This document shows, piece by piece, positions 32,749 to 45,600 of a DNA stretch of 64,000 nucleotides. Both the position numbers and the translations under genes were made by a program. The notes beneath the pieces were generated by a model. It was not told the DNA's origin. It did no database searches and worked only from the letters and a program-made list of their open reading frames with translations. How positions within the stretch are numbered: the stretch's first letter is position 1; the number at the start of each line of letters is the position of its first letter. This stretch comes from Triticum aestivum (taxonomy: Eukaryota; Streptophyta; Magnoliopsida; Poales; Poaceae): positions 237,676,397-237,740,396 of the forward strand of contig NC_057803.1 of assembly GCF_018294505.1 (NCBI RefSeq), written 5' to 3'.

Positions 32749-35371
32749 AGTCAAACGAATCCTCACAACTCCGGAACGAAACTGAAGCTAACGAGAGAAG
32801 CAAACCAGAAAGAAACAAGAAACAAGGTAAACACACAAGCATAAACATGGCATGATGCACAACCAAGGATGATGCATGTCCGGTTTAAATATGCATGGCA
32901 TGGCAAAGTGCACAAACAAAACTACAAGTTAAGTGGAGCTCAACATGTACCAAGATGCATGTTGACGAAACACCACATTCGATTATTTAGTTCACTCCCG
33001 ATTAGGTACTCAACAATATTAAATGATGTTAAACATGGCAAGAGGTGAAGCATAATTAAACTACCTATTTAGGCAAGTTTAAATGAGGCCGGAAACATCA
33101 AACAACAATTCCGGTAAATCCTCATGTGCATACTTCGAATTTGATACTGTTCTACCATAATCCATATATTAGAGTTGTTAAACATGCAAATTATGCCACC
33201 ATGTTGAAGTATGCATTTTTCTACAACATTTACATATAAAGATTATTAAATTTGAAGCTACGGTTATTTAGCTATAAAAAACTGTTTTAGCATGCCATTA
33301 TGCAAAAATAAATGCAAACATCATTTTAAACATTTTAAACATAGATGAAAGTGGAATATTGTGTGAGTACATGAAATTCTAAGCATTTTGCATGTATAAA
33401 TTATTTACATAAGATGCGCGGTTTGTGAGATATTAAATGCATGAACAAGGTTGACTTTTCTGTAAAACTAACATTCCTGTGGATAATAGACAAATTTGCG
33501 GCAGGAAAAAACACATCGGGCCATATCTAACTGGCCCAACAATGCATAGGTGAGCGTAGATTAGCAAGCAGTGCTCAGAGCAGGTTATAAGGCTGGGAGC
33601 TCACTGTGGGCCTCGGGCCGGAAGCAGCTTCAGCACAACGTGCACACGGGTGCGGCCGACGGTCAAACGCGAACACCTGGCTCGTCCTCGAAGCAGAGGA
33701 AGCAGGGGCGCGACGACGGACCTCCAAGAAGAAGATGGTGGCGGTCGGAGGCGAGATGGTGGGGTCGGCAGGCGCGAGAAGCGACGGGTCAGCGAAGCAA
33801 CCGACGACGGGGAGAGCTCGATGTAGAGGAGGCTTGAGCGAGTCGTGGTGGTCACGGCTCGGCTGCTAGTCCGGCGGCTCTGCTTGGAGAGGTGGCCAAC
33901 GGCGTTGCACCGTTGAGGAGGTCCTGGTGGCCTTGGTCATCGGCGACGTGGCTAACGAGGAGGCAGGGGACCGGCTCGAGATGGTCGTTCTCTCGGTCAA
34001 CGTGCAAAGGGGCAGCGTCCCATACGTGCGAGGCAGAGGGTGGCGCTGGAGGTCTCCGGTGCCGTTGAGCTTGGCAGCGGGGACGGTACAAAACGGCTAG
34101 AACCGGGCAACGCGACGGAAGGGGGCTACAAGGCCATGGCGTGGTGCAGCCATGGACGAGCCGAGGCTGGTCGGTCAACACGAGCGAGGTGCTCGATCTG
34201 GAGCGGGGGAAGAAAAGGCCAACAACGTCGTGGACTTGTGGCGGTGCTGAGCTGCAGTGAGGTCGTGGGGCGTGGGACTTGGACGTGGGGCTCCGATGAT
34301 GCGGGGAAGGTGAGGGAGGCCGGAGTTTGCGGGCGTGAAGAAGGCCGTGGCGAGCTACTGGAGGGTCGAGAAGACCACGCGAGGCGACGACGAGCACAGG
34401 ACTTGGCGTCCTCGTCATTGTCATCTCGGCGAAGGGCAGGGCGGTGGTGCTTCCTGTTAGGAGGTGCGGGGAAGGGCAGGACGGTCCCGATTTGGGCGGA
34501 CCCGAGGCAGAGGAGCGGTTCCCGATGGTGACTTGAGCATCGGGCGACCATGGAGCTCCATGTGCCCCTGTGTTCCCTACGAGAGATAGGAAGCAGGGAG
34601 ATGAGAGGGAGAGAGAGAAAGGGAAGGGAAGGGAGAAGAGACAAGGGCGCAGGGTGAGGGTGCCGACCTGATGCATCGGGTGGTGGGTCCGGTGAGGTCG
34701 AGGTGGTTGGATCGAGAGGAGGGGATCAGGGGTGTGGGTTGGTTGGCTGGGAGTTCGAAGGAGGAGGCTTGCTAGTTGGGTGGATCAAGAGAAGATCCCG
34801 AAGAAGAAGGGGTCTGGCGGCAATGGGACAAACTCCTAAACAACAAGGAAGAGCGAGTGGCGGCGTCTTCGGGATTGGGGAGGAATGGATGGGACAGCCT
34901 AGGGTTAGGGGTTGATCTGTTTAAATAGCATGTTGGAAATGGGTAGGTCTATCTAGCCCCTCCGATTGTAATCAGACAGACGGAGAAAAAATAGACTGGG
35001 GAGTCTAATAAATAAAACGATGATGTTTTGGGGATGTTTGGGGATGATCTGAATCCAATTGTGACGATTGAGAGGGTCGGGTTCGGGTAAGGTTTTGGGA
35101 CGCTTGCGAGAGGTTTGATGAAGGTCACAGAGACAATGGGGTTGGATGGGTTCAGTGAAGAGAGAGAAGAGAGCGGTCCGGCTGACCTGAGAGGGGGTCA
35201 ACAGAGACGAGGAAGAAGTGGCAACTATGAACGGATGCAAGTTTTTAAGAACATGCGATGCAATATGCATGATGGCATGATGAAATGCAATAACAACCAC
35301 AAAAAAATGAAACACACGACGGCAACGAAGAACAAGGAAGGCTTATGGAGCGTCGGTCTCGAGGCGTCACA
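32749..35371 (-). repeat. LARD left (3') LTR, second segment
   Basis: Resumes directly after the right target duplication GACAT (32744-32748) and runs to GGCGTCACA at 35371. It includes an AT-rich part (32800-33500) and a GC-rich part (33590-34900) with an antisense-looking Pro/Ser-rich frame that is not kept in the other LTR. It corresponds to 40600-40867 plus 47476-49862 of the right LTR. Confidence 0.87.
34919..34928 (-). promoter_or_regulatory. TATA-like box in LARD left LTR
   Basis: TATTTAAA on the minus strand, placed just upstream (element orientation) of the GC-rich transcribed-looking block. The same motif is present in the other LTR at 49404-49412. Confidence 0.45.
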
Positions 35372-35381
35372 ACTCTCCCAG
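35372..35381 (-). promoter_or_regulatory. LARD polypurine tract
   Basis: TGGGAGAGT on the minus strand, immediately before the 3' LTR start TGTGACGCC. Position and purine content fit a plus-strand priming site. Confidence 0.55.
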
Positions 35382-38300
35382 ACTAATAGAGGATCTCGAC
35401 CCGAGATCCTAGGGATGGCATCAGATAGAAGCGGAAAGGAAGAGGTAAAACAATGTTGCTTCTTTGACAAACGAGTGAAACCAATGAACTTTTCGAGGTT
35501 GAACAAATTGAAAGAAAGAATACAATGGAGATGAATGAAATGAAAACACTCTGTTGGACAAGGAACAAGGTATACAGCATAAAAGAAGAGCTTAAGTGAC
35601 AAGAAAGACATTGAAACCACTCCGTTTAAAACAAGATAGAGAAGGAATAAGAATGAAATAATTCAGATAACACTCCGACTGAAAATGGAAGGAATTAGAA
35701 TCCTGAACTTGGGAATATTGGATGATACTTGACGAAATCAACAACACACTGCCTCCAAAACAATTAAAAGAATGGCATAAGGGTCAGAAAGATTTCAGAC
35801 AACATTCCAGTTGAGAAGGGATGCAAAACTTGATAAGATGAGAGAAATTGAATGGAGGACACAACACTCTCATTCAATGGATAAGCAAATGAAAGGATAT
35901 GATCTTGACAAAAGAGATGATGGAACGAAGATACCAACATTACAATACCTTCGGAACAAAAGAATAGAAGCTAGATCGTTCGGAAGAAATAAAGTAGAAG
36001 AAAATGATAACTTCTACCACCAATGAATTTTGAAAGCATCCTTAGAAAGAAGGATTGAAAGGAGTTGTTTAAAAATAAACAACAAAAGAATAAGGTTGTT
36101 GTGGGCCTATGGAAAACATCTCAAAATTATGAGGTGACACCGGCCACTACAAAAACATTTTATTGGATGGATATCAACAAGGAGACGAATAAAACTTATT
36201 TCACCGGGAGGATAAATGAAGAACTTGGGTCATTTATAAGCACCATAATAGCAACAATCCTTACGGAAAGCTTTAGGTGAAATATAACCCAAGATAACTC
36301 CAATGAAGGTATTGATGGGTTGCAAAGGATCTCCTAAACGAAGAGAAAATGATGGGTTTAAATATCTCATTCTTAACAACTTGTGAATCACCAAACATGA
36401 AAGGAAATTGTCAAGAATGACATAACACCACCTCAAAAGATAAGGGAGAAAATATTTGCACTTCAAAGTGCAAAGAGAAGAATACTTGAGCTCCTCCACA
36501 AGAATCTTGAAGAACACTTCGAGGATGAATTAAATCTGGATGAATCACCATGAAGAACTCTAGTAACCAAAAGGATGGGAAGTGAAGGATGAAAAGAATA
36601 AGATTGAAGCCTTGCAATGATTAGATGAAGCTTCGCGATGAGAAAATTGTGAGAGCTTAGAACACTGGGAGACAAGACAAACAACTTGAAACCCATAATT
36701 TATTCCTCCTGAACAAACTCTGGAGGAAGGGATTAATCACTTGAATGAAACAAGAATAAGAATTATGTTATGCGTATCCTTCACCAATTAAATTGATGAC
36801 CCACAATGGATTGCATACTACTTATTATCGTTGGAAAAGATTAAGATAGATATAGTGCAAACTCAACGGACCACCGGTAGGATTGGAAAAAATGAATGAA
36901 TTGATATGATAAGAATGGAAGTGGAAATCTTAAACGAATCACCGTAAGAATTGAATGAACGCAAAAAAAGAACGGATCACCGGAAAGAATTAGAAAAGAA
37001 CAAAGGCACTTGAGGGAACTTAGATATAAGACGATGAAGAGAACATGAGCTGACCAGCAAATACCTAAACGATCCATCGGTAAGAATTAGAGGGCGGGAG
37101 CAAAACTGAAAATGAATTACTCTTCTGAAAAGGATGGTCTCCGTAGAATCCAAATAAAAATAATTATGAAGTGCTCCGGATGGGTATATCTGAAAAGAAT
37201 TTCTCACAAACGAAATAAATTAAGAGGATATCAAGCTAGAACCATGAATATTTGGAAGAACGAGTAAGAATTCTAGAGGAACTATTCTTCAGTCTTCGAA
37301 ATCTGAGAAAGACGATGAGATAGACCACCATGAATTGTTGAGGCACTCCGAAATGAAGAATAGAAATGTTGAACCAACGATAAAAAGAATTAAAAACGAT
37401 CTTGGAGAAGGCATGTGACTGATGGAATCCATTCTTACATCACACTTTGAAAAGAATTGCGAACTCCGAAAAAATAGAAGAGTCAGGTAAGATCCTGGGA
37501 AAAAATGTGTGGGTTAGGGCCCACTCAAAAGAAACACCGTCGAAATGATTACTTGAAAGGGAGATTGCACCGGTTGAATTAAATGGCTTGAATGAGATAA
37601 CATCCTCGAAAGAACTTGAGCGAATTGAGAATGGAAACTTGAATCTTCTGAGATATCTCCAACACTTCGGATATGAATAGAGAGAGGTGAATAAATAAGA
37701 GAGCCTTGGATAAGAAATTCCAACATGGAAAGCATGTAAACCAAAAGTAAGAGATATGATCAACAACGAAGCTTGAGTTTAGACCACCAGAGAAGAAAGA
37801 GAACGAAGAATGATGAACTCGTAGCTTCATTAGCATCTTCATGAGAATCACCAGGTAAGAACATGGAGAAAAATAATGAAGAGACTTCACATGAATAAAA
37901 TGGATACTCGATTCAGAAATCCGAGTCCTTGAAGAAAAAGGGTGGGAAGGCGGGAAAGACAAAGACAAGTTGGGACAGATGAAACAAACACCTTTGGGAA
38001 AACTTAGAATTGATCTTGTGAATGTTGAAATGATTGGATCGACTTGAAGAGAAGCACGCCTGTTGGAAAGAAATGACATGACCATCTCGATGATCCTGGT
38101 GAATTAGCATTCACATCGAAATATGAGAACACTGCTTAGGAAAGGTATGGAATCAACACTTGACATTGAAGCAACTCGAATACCACAACTCAAAACAAAA
38201 CAAAGGATTTGGCTGGCAGAATAAGCCGGAACAAACATATGATAGACCCCATATCATATCATATGTCTGTTGGAAAGATACCCTATGTGATACTTGAATT

Positions 38301-38931
38301 CCCACCTATTAACTCCCGAAACTTTCTGGTTATGCAATCTACTGTTGGGGATACAGGGAGGCACAAAATATATCACACAACTAACAAGTCCTACGCTCCA
38401 ACTATATACATTCGTCAACACATAACCAAGAAAACTCCGGAAATCATGTACATCAACCTTCGGAAAGCATCTATTATACAAGCTATGGAAATACTCCCGA
38501 ACTCCCTCCCCAGTACTAGGTGGCTTCAAGGTTATCTCACCACTAACTGCATAAAAGAGATTTTCGATGTCGGCGAACTCACGTATTCCAGAATTGCAAT
38601 GATAAAATTGTGACAACAACACCTCGGAGCTCAATTCCCCGGGAGACTGCCACAAGCCCTAAATGTCAGGAGGCACCAAGAACAATGTTCTTGTCACAAG
38701 AATATCGAAACGATTCCAAGATACCCGCGTGATCCTAAAAAAATTAGTGAAACTGAGGAGGGGGAAGTCAAAACATCTACGTCAGGAGGCCTCACCAGAG
38801 CGACGAAGGGGACTAAGGAGTAAAAAGAATCCTACACTCTGATGTATATAATCCTAAGACTCAAAACAATTTTATTCTAGACTCACCAACATCAGCGATT
38901 CGATCAAGCAGGGGGCTCCTAAGTCATGGAT
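35382..38931 (-). other. LARD non-coding interior
   Basis: About 3.5 kb with no gag or pol motif on either strand. On the plus strand it is purine-rich and made of degenerate, loosely repeated phrases: ACTCCG/ACCACCGG-type words followed by AAGAATTGAAT-type words recur every few tens of bases between about 35540 and 38200, without a fixed period. The part next to the primer binding site (about 38200-38930) is less repetitive and contains short open frames on both strands (134 and 133 codons) that resemble no family I know. LARD interiors are thought to act as structured RNA rather than as message. Confidence 0.6.
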
Positions 38932-38948
38932 GGCTCTGATTACCAACT
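38932..38948 (-). promoter_or_regulatory. LARD primer binding site, initiator-Met tRNA type
   Basis: Minus strand AGTTGGTAATCAGAGCC directly next to the inner LTR end. It matches the plant tRNA-iMet primer site TGGTATCAGAGC apart from one extra A. Confidence 0.75.
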
Positions 38949-40867
38949 TGTAACGCCCAAGATGCGGCTAAATCTCCCACGTGTCGAGGCACGACTTAGA
39001 GGCATAACCGCATGTTGGTTTTGTTGCAAGAAGGGTCATCTTCACACAATCCCATGTAATGAACAAGAGAGGGATAAATAGAGTTGGCTCACAATCGCCA
39101 TGTCACACAATGATCAAATAATTCATACATCATTCAGAGTACACACATAGTCTGACTACGGACAAATCCAAATGAAAAGAAGATAACCCAAAATGCTAGA
39201 TCCCGGTCACCCCAACTGGGCACCACTACTGATCATCAGGAAACGAAAAGTAGTAACGACCAAGGTCTTCGTCGAACTCCCACTTGAGTTCGGTAGCATG
39301 ACCTGCACTGGTATCATCGACACCTGCAACTGTTTTGATAGTATCTGTGAGTCACGAGGACTCAGCAATCTCAAAACACGCGAGATCAAGACTATTTAAG
39401 CTTATGGGTAGGACATGGTTATGAGGTGGAGTTGTAGCAAGCGCTAAGCAAATATGGTGGCTAACATACGAGTACAAGAGTAAAAAGAGAAACTACACAA
39501 CGGACGTGAAGCTAGAAGTGATCAAGAAGTGATCCTGAACTAGTTATGTTCAAACATAACCCAAACCCTGTTCACTTCCTAGACTCCGCTGAAAAGAGAC
39601 TATCATGGCTACACACGCGGTTGATGCATTTTAATTAAGTCAAGTGTCAAGTTCTCTACAACCGGATATTAACAAATTCCCATCTGCCACATAACCGCGG
39701 GCACGACTCTCAAAAGTTTATGCCCTGCAGGGGTGTCCCAACTTAGCCCATCACAAGCTCTCACAATCAACGAAGGATATACCTTCTCTCGAAAAGACCA
39801 GACCAGTCTCGAAGTCAAGGTTACAAGACATTTCAACAATGGTAAAACTAGACCAGCAAGACCGCCCGATGTGGCGACAACTCCCGATAGGAGTCGCACA
39901 TATCTCGTTCTCGGGGCACACCGGATGGGCAAGATGTCGGGTTGGCTGAGACCTGGTTGCCCAGGGGGCGCCGGACATCGCTGAGGTTGGACCAACACTC
40001 AGAGGAACACTGGCCCGGGGGGGTTAAATAAATATGACCCTCGGGTTTATAACTCCCTAGGGAAAAGTTTAGGTTGTTAATAGGCAAATGTTAAAACCAA
40101 GGTTGGGCCTTGCTGGAGGAGTTTTATTCAAAGCGAATTGTCAAGGGGGTCCCATAACCCCAACCGCGTAAGGAACGCAAAATCAAGGAACATAACACTG
40201 GTATGACGGAAACTAGGGCGGAAAGAGTGGAACAAAACACCGAGAAAAAGGCCAAGCCTTCCACCCTTTGCCAAATATATAGATGCATTATTTAAATAAG
40301 ATTGTGATATCCCAACATAAACATGTTCCAACATGGAACAACCTGCTCTACACCAGCAACTAGCAACGCTATAAGAGCGGCTGACCAAAAGCGGTAACAT
40401 AGCCAAACAACGGTTTGCAAGGAAGGTGGGTTAGAGGCTTGACATGGCAATATGGGAGGCATGATAAACAAGTGGTAGGTAGAGCGACATAGCGATAGAG
40501 CGAAGAACTAGCAAGTAAAGATAGAAGTGATATCGAGGGTAATGGTCAACTTGCCCGAGATCCCTCAAGGAAGAAGAACGAGTCCATGAAGAAGACAAAC
40601 GGACATAGTCGAACGAATCCTCACAACTCCGGAACGAAACTAAAGCTAATGAGAGAAGCAAACCAGAAAGAAGCAAGCAACAAGGTAAACACACAAGCAT
40701 AAACATGGCATGATGCACAACCAAGGATGATGCATGTCCGGTTTAAATATGCATGGCATGACAACGTGCACAAACAAAACTACAAGTTAAGTGGAGCTCA
40801 ACATGTAACAAGATGCATGTTGACGAAACACCACATTCGATTATTTAGTTCACTCCCGGTAAGGTAC
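38949..40867 (-). repeat. LARD right (5') LTR, first segment
   Basis: Starts TGTAACGCC right after the primer binding site. It ends in the GGTAC duplication (40863-40867), where the aORF-only LTR element was inserted. Confidence 0.88.
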
Positions 40868-41953
40868 TGTCGATGTACAAAACTAGGGGCACATTTTTGT
40901 ACCCCTTTACCTGTGCACGGGCAGTCAGAGCCGCGCCCGTGACCATACCAAGCAGAGCAAGGGAGGTAAGCCAAGGTAAGACCGAAGCCCAAGACGACGC
41001 AAAGCAATGACATGGACCAAGGCCACAAAGATCAGATGGGCAAAGTAGGTTTCCCTCGCAGGGACCCTTGCCCCCAGCCTCAGCGGCCCCGGCAAGACCC
41101 TTGCTGGGGCAGCTCGCCCACGCCAGCCAAGCGAGCCACCCTCGGGCCCACCAACACTCGACAAATGCATTGGAAAGGGCTCGGGAGGCACCTCTGTGGT
41201 GTCATGCAGATCTTCGTGAAGACAAAGAATAGTCAAGATCAAATGAGGATAGGCAGGCAGCCATCCTCACCGAAGAAACCCACAAGACCCCCGGTAAGAT
41301 CCTTGCCGGGGACACCTGCGCGCCATGGCAAGACCCTTGCCGGGCCGCCCGGCAAGGCCCTCGCCAAGCGCATCAGCAGGGCCATTGTCGGCCCCTCGCA
41401 TGCAGCTGCCGACCCAACCAGCTGGGCAGGCACCTGCGTGGCGACATGCAGCCCTTCGTGGAGGCTCCACCACCACGCCACCTTAGCTGCCTGCCTACCT
41501 ACATGGCACTACATCCATCGCTAGCCAGGGCGTGTGTCGAAGCTTGGAGGAGCGGCGACGGACGGGATGGGCCTCGCCCCCGTCCCCGATAAAGTGGAGG
41601 GACACCTAAGCCTCGCATTTAATGCGCTTTGTCCTGTAATACTAGGATAACCTCGCAACACTGTTGCCTTTCCATCTCCTGTGTGCCATTGTGGCAACCC
41701 CTTTTTCTATAAAAGGAGGCCCAAGGCGATGAGGGGAGGGATTGGGCTTTTTGGAGCTCATTGCACCCCGTAGCTAGTTCAAGAACTCAGAATACATCCA
41801 CCAAAGCAGGACTAGGGTTTTACGCATCCTCGCGGCCCGAACCTGGGTGAACGAACCGCGTGCTCTCTATTAGACCTGCTCTTCTCTCAACCCCGCACCC
41901 CGCAACCGTAGTAGGGATTCTTGTGATCCCATAGGTGTCGTTTCCCACTGACA
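40868..41953 (+). repeat. 5' LTR of the aORF-only element
   Basis: 1086 bp, TGTCGATG...CACTGACA. GC-rich middle with repeated CCGGCAAG/CTTGCCGG palindromes. TATA box at 41707-41715. Confidence 0.9.
41707..41715 (+). promoter_or_regulatory. TATA box in 5' LTR of the aORF-only element
   Basis: CTATAAAAG on the plus strand, identical in the 3' LTR (47224-47232). It is followed about 30 bp downstream by a conserved GGGAGGGATT(G/C)GGCTTTT block, a likely transcription start zone. Confidence 0.65.
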
Positions 41954-41972
41954 TCTTTGGCGCGCCAGGCAG
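41954..41972 (+). promoter_or_regulatory. primer binding site of the aORF-only element
   Basis: TCTTTGGCGCGCCAGGCAG directly after the 5' LTR. The TTTGGCGCGCCAGG form is common in grass gypsy elements. Confidence 0.65.
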
Positions 41973-42611
41973 GGGCGCGCAATTTTGAGAATCGGTTTTA
42001 GTAGTTAAGTGAGCGTTTCTTCATGGCGATGGCTCGAAGAGAAGCAGGAGAAGGGGTCGAAAGATCAACGCTGGCGCGACCACAAGCAGAAGCTAAATCA
42101 CACTGAACCCTGACTACTTTATTTCCTTTTTATACAAGGTTAGTTCCCCTGGAGATGTCGTGCCTTTGCATGGAAAATCTGCACGCCAGGGGGCTCTCCT
42201 GCTATCGGCAACGCCCTTGCCCTGTTTCGAGTCTGCTCAACAGCTCAAGCGGCTGCGTCGAGTGCGGTAGGGTTAGCCTTCCGTCATTGACAACACTCTC
42301 GATTCTGACTCCAATCAAGCTCGACAGTTCGAGTGGCCACGTTAAGAACGGTGAGGTGGCCCGTTCGGCAGCATGAATGCCCGGCAGGCCAATGGGGATC
42401 CGTCCCCAAGACGTTGCCTTGGGCTTCCGCGCCAGCGAGCCTGTCAAGTTGGCGTAGGGTGCGTATAAAAAGGGAAATCGAACAGGGAAATAACATGCAT
42501 AGTATTGAAAGTGCTGCAGAGTTATGTTACATCAAAATGTTGTCGCGGTTCTAACTAGAGATAGAAATTGTCTTGGTTGTGAACCCGCAGCGGCAATGAG
42601 GAATGGGATGC
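41973..42611. other. leader region of the aORF-only element
   Basis: Between primer binding site and the end of the antisense gene. No coding motif; it may hold packaging signals, since no gag start is present. Confidence 0.4.
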
Positions 42612-45600
42612 CTAATCCCAGCACTGGCCCTCCACCCTCAGAATTCCGCCGACACGGCTGATGATGGGCTTGATGCGCTCCCTGAGCGGCGCGAGGTCGA
42701 CACCCCCCGACAATCTCTCCAGCCCGGCGTCGAAGTCGAGGTCGGGGTACCAGTGCGCCATCTTGGTGAGAACCTTGGTCATGGTGCCTGACAAAGCATC
42801 CGGGACTCCTCGGCTAGTGAGGCCGCCCGGTTGGCGTGGAGCTGCTCCAGAGCATGGACGACCTTCTCAAAGAACAAGGTCAGTGTGCAATGGGTGCTCA
42901 CGCTCGGCTCCGGGGCATACCTCACGTCCGGCATCCCCATGGTGGCAAGCCGCACGGCAGCTTGGTTGGCAACAGCGGCAAGGCGTTCGAGCCAACGGTT
43001 CTCACCCGCCACATGATCTACGAAGTTGAGGCCTTCGTTCTGCCGCAACTGCTTCTCGCCCTCCAACGCCTTGGCCAGGTTTCCCTCTCGAGTCATGGCC
43101 TCCTCCAGCGCCTCCTCGAGACCCTTCAGCTTCAGCTTGAGATCCCCGATGGAGTTTTTGGCCTCGGCAAGCTCCCCAGCCTTGCTGATGACCGCGCCCT
43201 GTGCCTCCGTCAGAGCACCGTTAAGTGCGTCCTTCTCCTGGGACAACTTTAACGCCTGCTCCATCAGCCTGTGGTGCTCCTCATCTAGCTCCTTCACCTT
43301 GCCGGTGTGAACCAGGGCCTGGGCATTGAGTGCCTCCTTGTGCCTTTGCTCCAGCTCACTGGTCCTCTACAGTACAAGCTTCTCCACCTCGGCATCTTTG
43401 CCACGAAGTGTGCGGCGAGCTTCTCCTCGTGTGCGGCAAGATCCTCCTCCTGGGAGTTCAGCGCGGCCTTGCGCTGGGTCCGAACGGCCTCGACGGCCTC
43501 GGCCGAGTTCTTCGCCGCCTCCTGAGCTTTCTCGACGTCGGCAAGCTTCATGGTAAGATCCACGTCGCGCCTGGCCTGCTCGTCCTGGGCCGCCTTGAGA
43601 TTCTCGTGGGCCTCACAAAACCAATCTCGTGCTTCGGCGACGCGCTCCTGGAGGTCCTCCTCCGCCTTCTCCACCACCGCCATCCTAGACTCAACCTTGT
43701 CCAGGCGGGCACGGTGGAGCGCCTGGAGCTTCCGAAAGCTGGCGCCCAAGGCGTCAAGGAGCCGCCCTTCCTACGAACCGCTGCCGCCAACGATTGGCTC
43801 GTCAATGACTTCGAGCCCGGCGGCAGCAAGCACCTCATCGTCGAACACCTCTCCTTCAACAGGCGTCATGGTGCTCGACGCGTCCGGAAGGTGGACGGCC
43901 AAGTCGTCGCTCACCCTCAGGTACTTGCCGGAGTCGGAAGCAGCAGAGGAGGAAGGCCGGTCACCAGCCTCCTCCTCCATCTCCCCGGCAAGCCCCTTGC
44001 CAGCCTCTTCAGCGGCAGCCTTGTTGGCCTCCCCAGTAGGCCCCTCGGCGGCCTCCTCGGCAGCGTCCTTGTCGGCCTCCTCGGTGGCGACCTTCTCGAT
44101 GTCCGCCTCGGCAGCCTTGGCGACACCCTCGGCGACAGCGTCCATGTCCTCCGTGTCCACCAAGGAGGAATCTGGGCGCCGAAGACAGGGGTGAGGCAAA
44201 GCCCTGACCAAGAACCGGAAAGAAGGAGAAGCAGGGACGAAAAGGCAAACGACTTACCGGTGGCCACACCTAGCTAGGAAACGGAAGTCCCCTCTCCGCC
44301 AACATTTGGCGTCGAGGCAAAGCCACCGGCGCCCAAGTTCTCTTCCTCCTCCTCCATGTGTGTGGTCTCGGTGATTGGCGCCCTTGTCGGGAACGTCCCT
44401 CAGGGCGATGTGGTCGATGGGGGCAGCGTGTTGGGAATAGCCCCTTGTGGCTCCTCCTACTGCTGCTCCCCTCCTGCACACCTGGCAAGGTCAGCACCAA
44501 AGTGTCGTGCCCCTGACATGTGTCGAAGAGAGAAGAATGATGAACTTATGGTGGGGGCTTTGCTCGGGGCTGCTGTCCGGGCTACTCAATACCACCAAGG
44601 GCACCCTCGAAGTACCAGCCGGGGGCTAGCCACCCGCCGAGGCCTTGGCCCTTTTTCCTCTCTGGGCCAACGTCTCCGCGTCCCTGCAAAGATGAAGACA
44701 AGTCAAGATCAGTAACGTAGGTTGGGGAGGTAGAGATAACGGGGAGGAACCGGATGTTTACTCATCGTCCTCCTCCTCCTCTGTTGTCTTCCTCTTCCTC
44801 CTCGGACTGAGGGATCCATAATCAAAGGTGATCCCCGTGCCGATGTTCGCCAGAGGAGGGGAGGGAGGCAGCGTCTGGGCATGCTTGGATGAAGAAGGAG
44901 CGGCCGTCTTCTTCTTCACCGCGACCTTCGCCCGCTCCTTCGCCGCCGCGGCCCTCGTGTGGGGCCAGGACCCCTCCGAGGTCAGCTGCGGTTGCGCAGC
45001 CCTGCGGGGCCGGACCGGCTCGCCGGAACTGGCCCGCCGCAAGACTCGCCCCCTCCCCGTAGGTGGCGTTGGGTCTGCGGTCTTGGACTCCTCCGACGAC
45101 GACTCGCCAGTCACATCCACAACCAGAGGAGCCTCGGTGCCGGTGTTGCTGGCTCCCCCGGTGGCCTCCGCCCACCGGGCGAGCTCCTCCTCCTCCGCGG
45201 TGATGTAGTCCAGCTCCGCCTGGGTGGTGTCCCTGACAAGCAGTTGCTCGGCATCGGCATCGATGTACCTCTCGTGCAGGGTGTCAAAGAACTGCTGCAC
45301 TTCGATGTCCTCCGGCTCCTTCCAGCTCGGGTCGGGGCCATGCATGTTGCAGTCCGGTATCATGGCAATGGTCTCGGACCGACGCGAATTGTTGCACAAC
45401 GGGACCACCCCCGTTGGCAGCTTGAACAACGGCCTCTTGAGGACCTTGCCGGCCTTTGAGGCGGCCCTTGCAACCTTGCCGGTCCGCTCAACCTCGCCGT
45501 CGCTGCCCAAGTCAAGCTGGAAGAGCCGCTAGCAGAAATGGGTGTGCGCCATCATTGTAAAGTTGTGGTTGAGGCCGGGGCGGAGTCGCATGATGTCAGT

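Noticed and set aside
33852..34676. 274-codon open frame in the left LARD LTR
   Set aside because: Not kept in the homologous part of the right LTR (48300-49130), where it is broken; low-complexity composition.
38209..38655. 134- and 133-codon frames on opposite strands near the LARD primer site
   Set aside because: No recognisable domain, and LARD interiors are non-coding; probably chance.
43330..44277. 315-codon plus-strand frame
   Set aside because: It is the shadow of the coiled-coil and Ala/Glu-rich exons of the minus-strand antisense gene.
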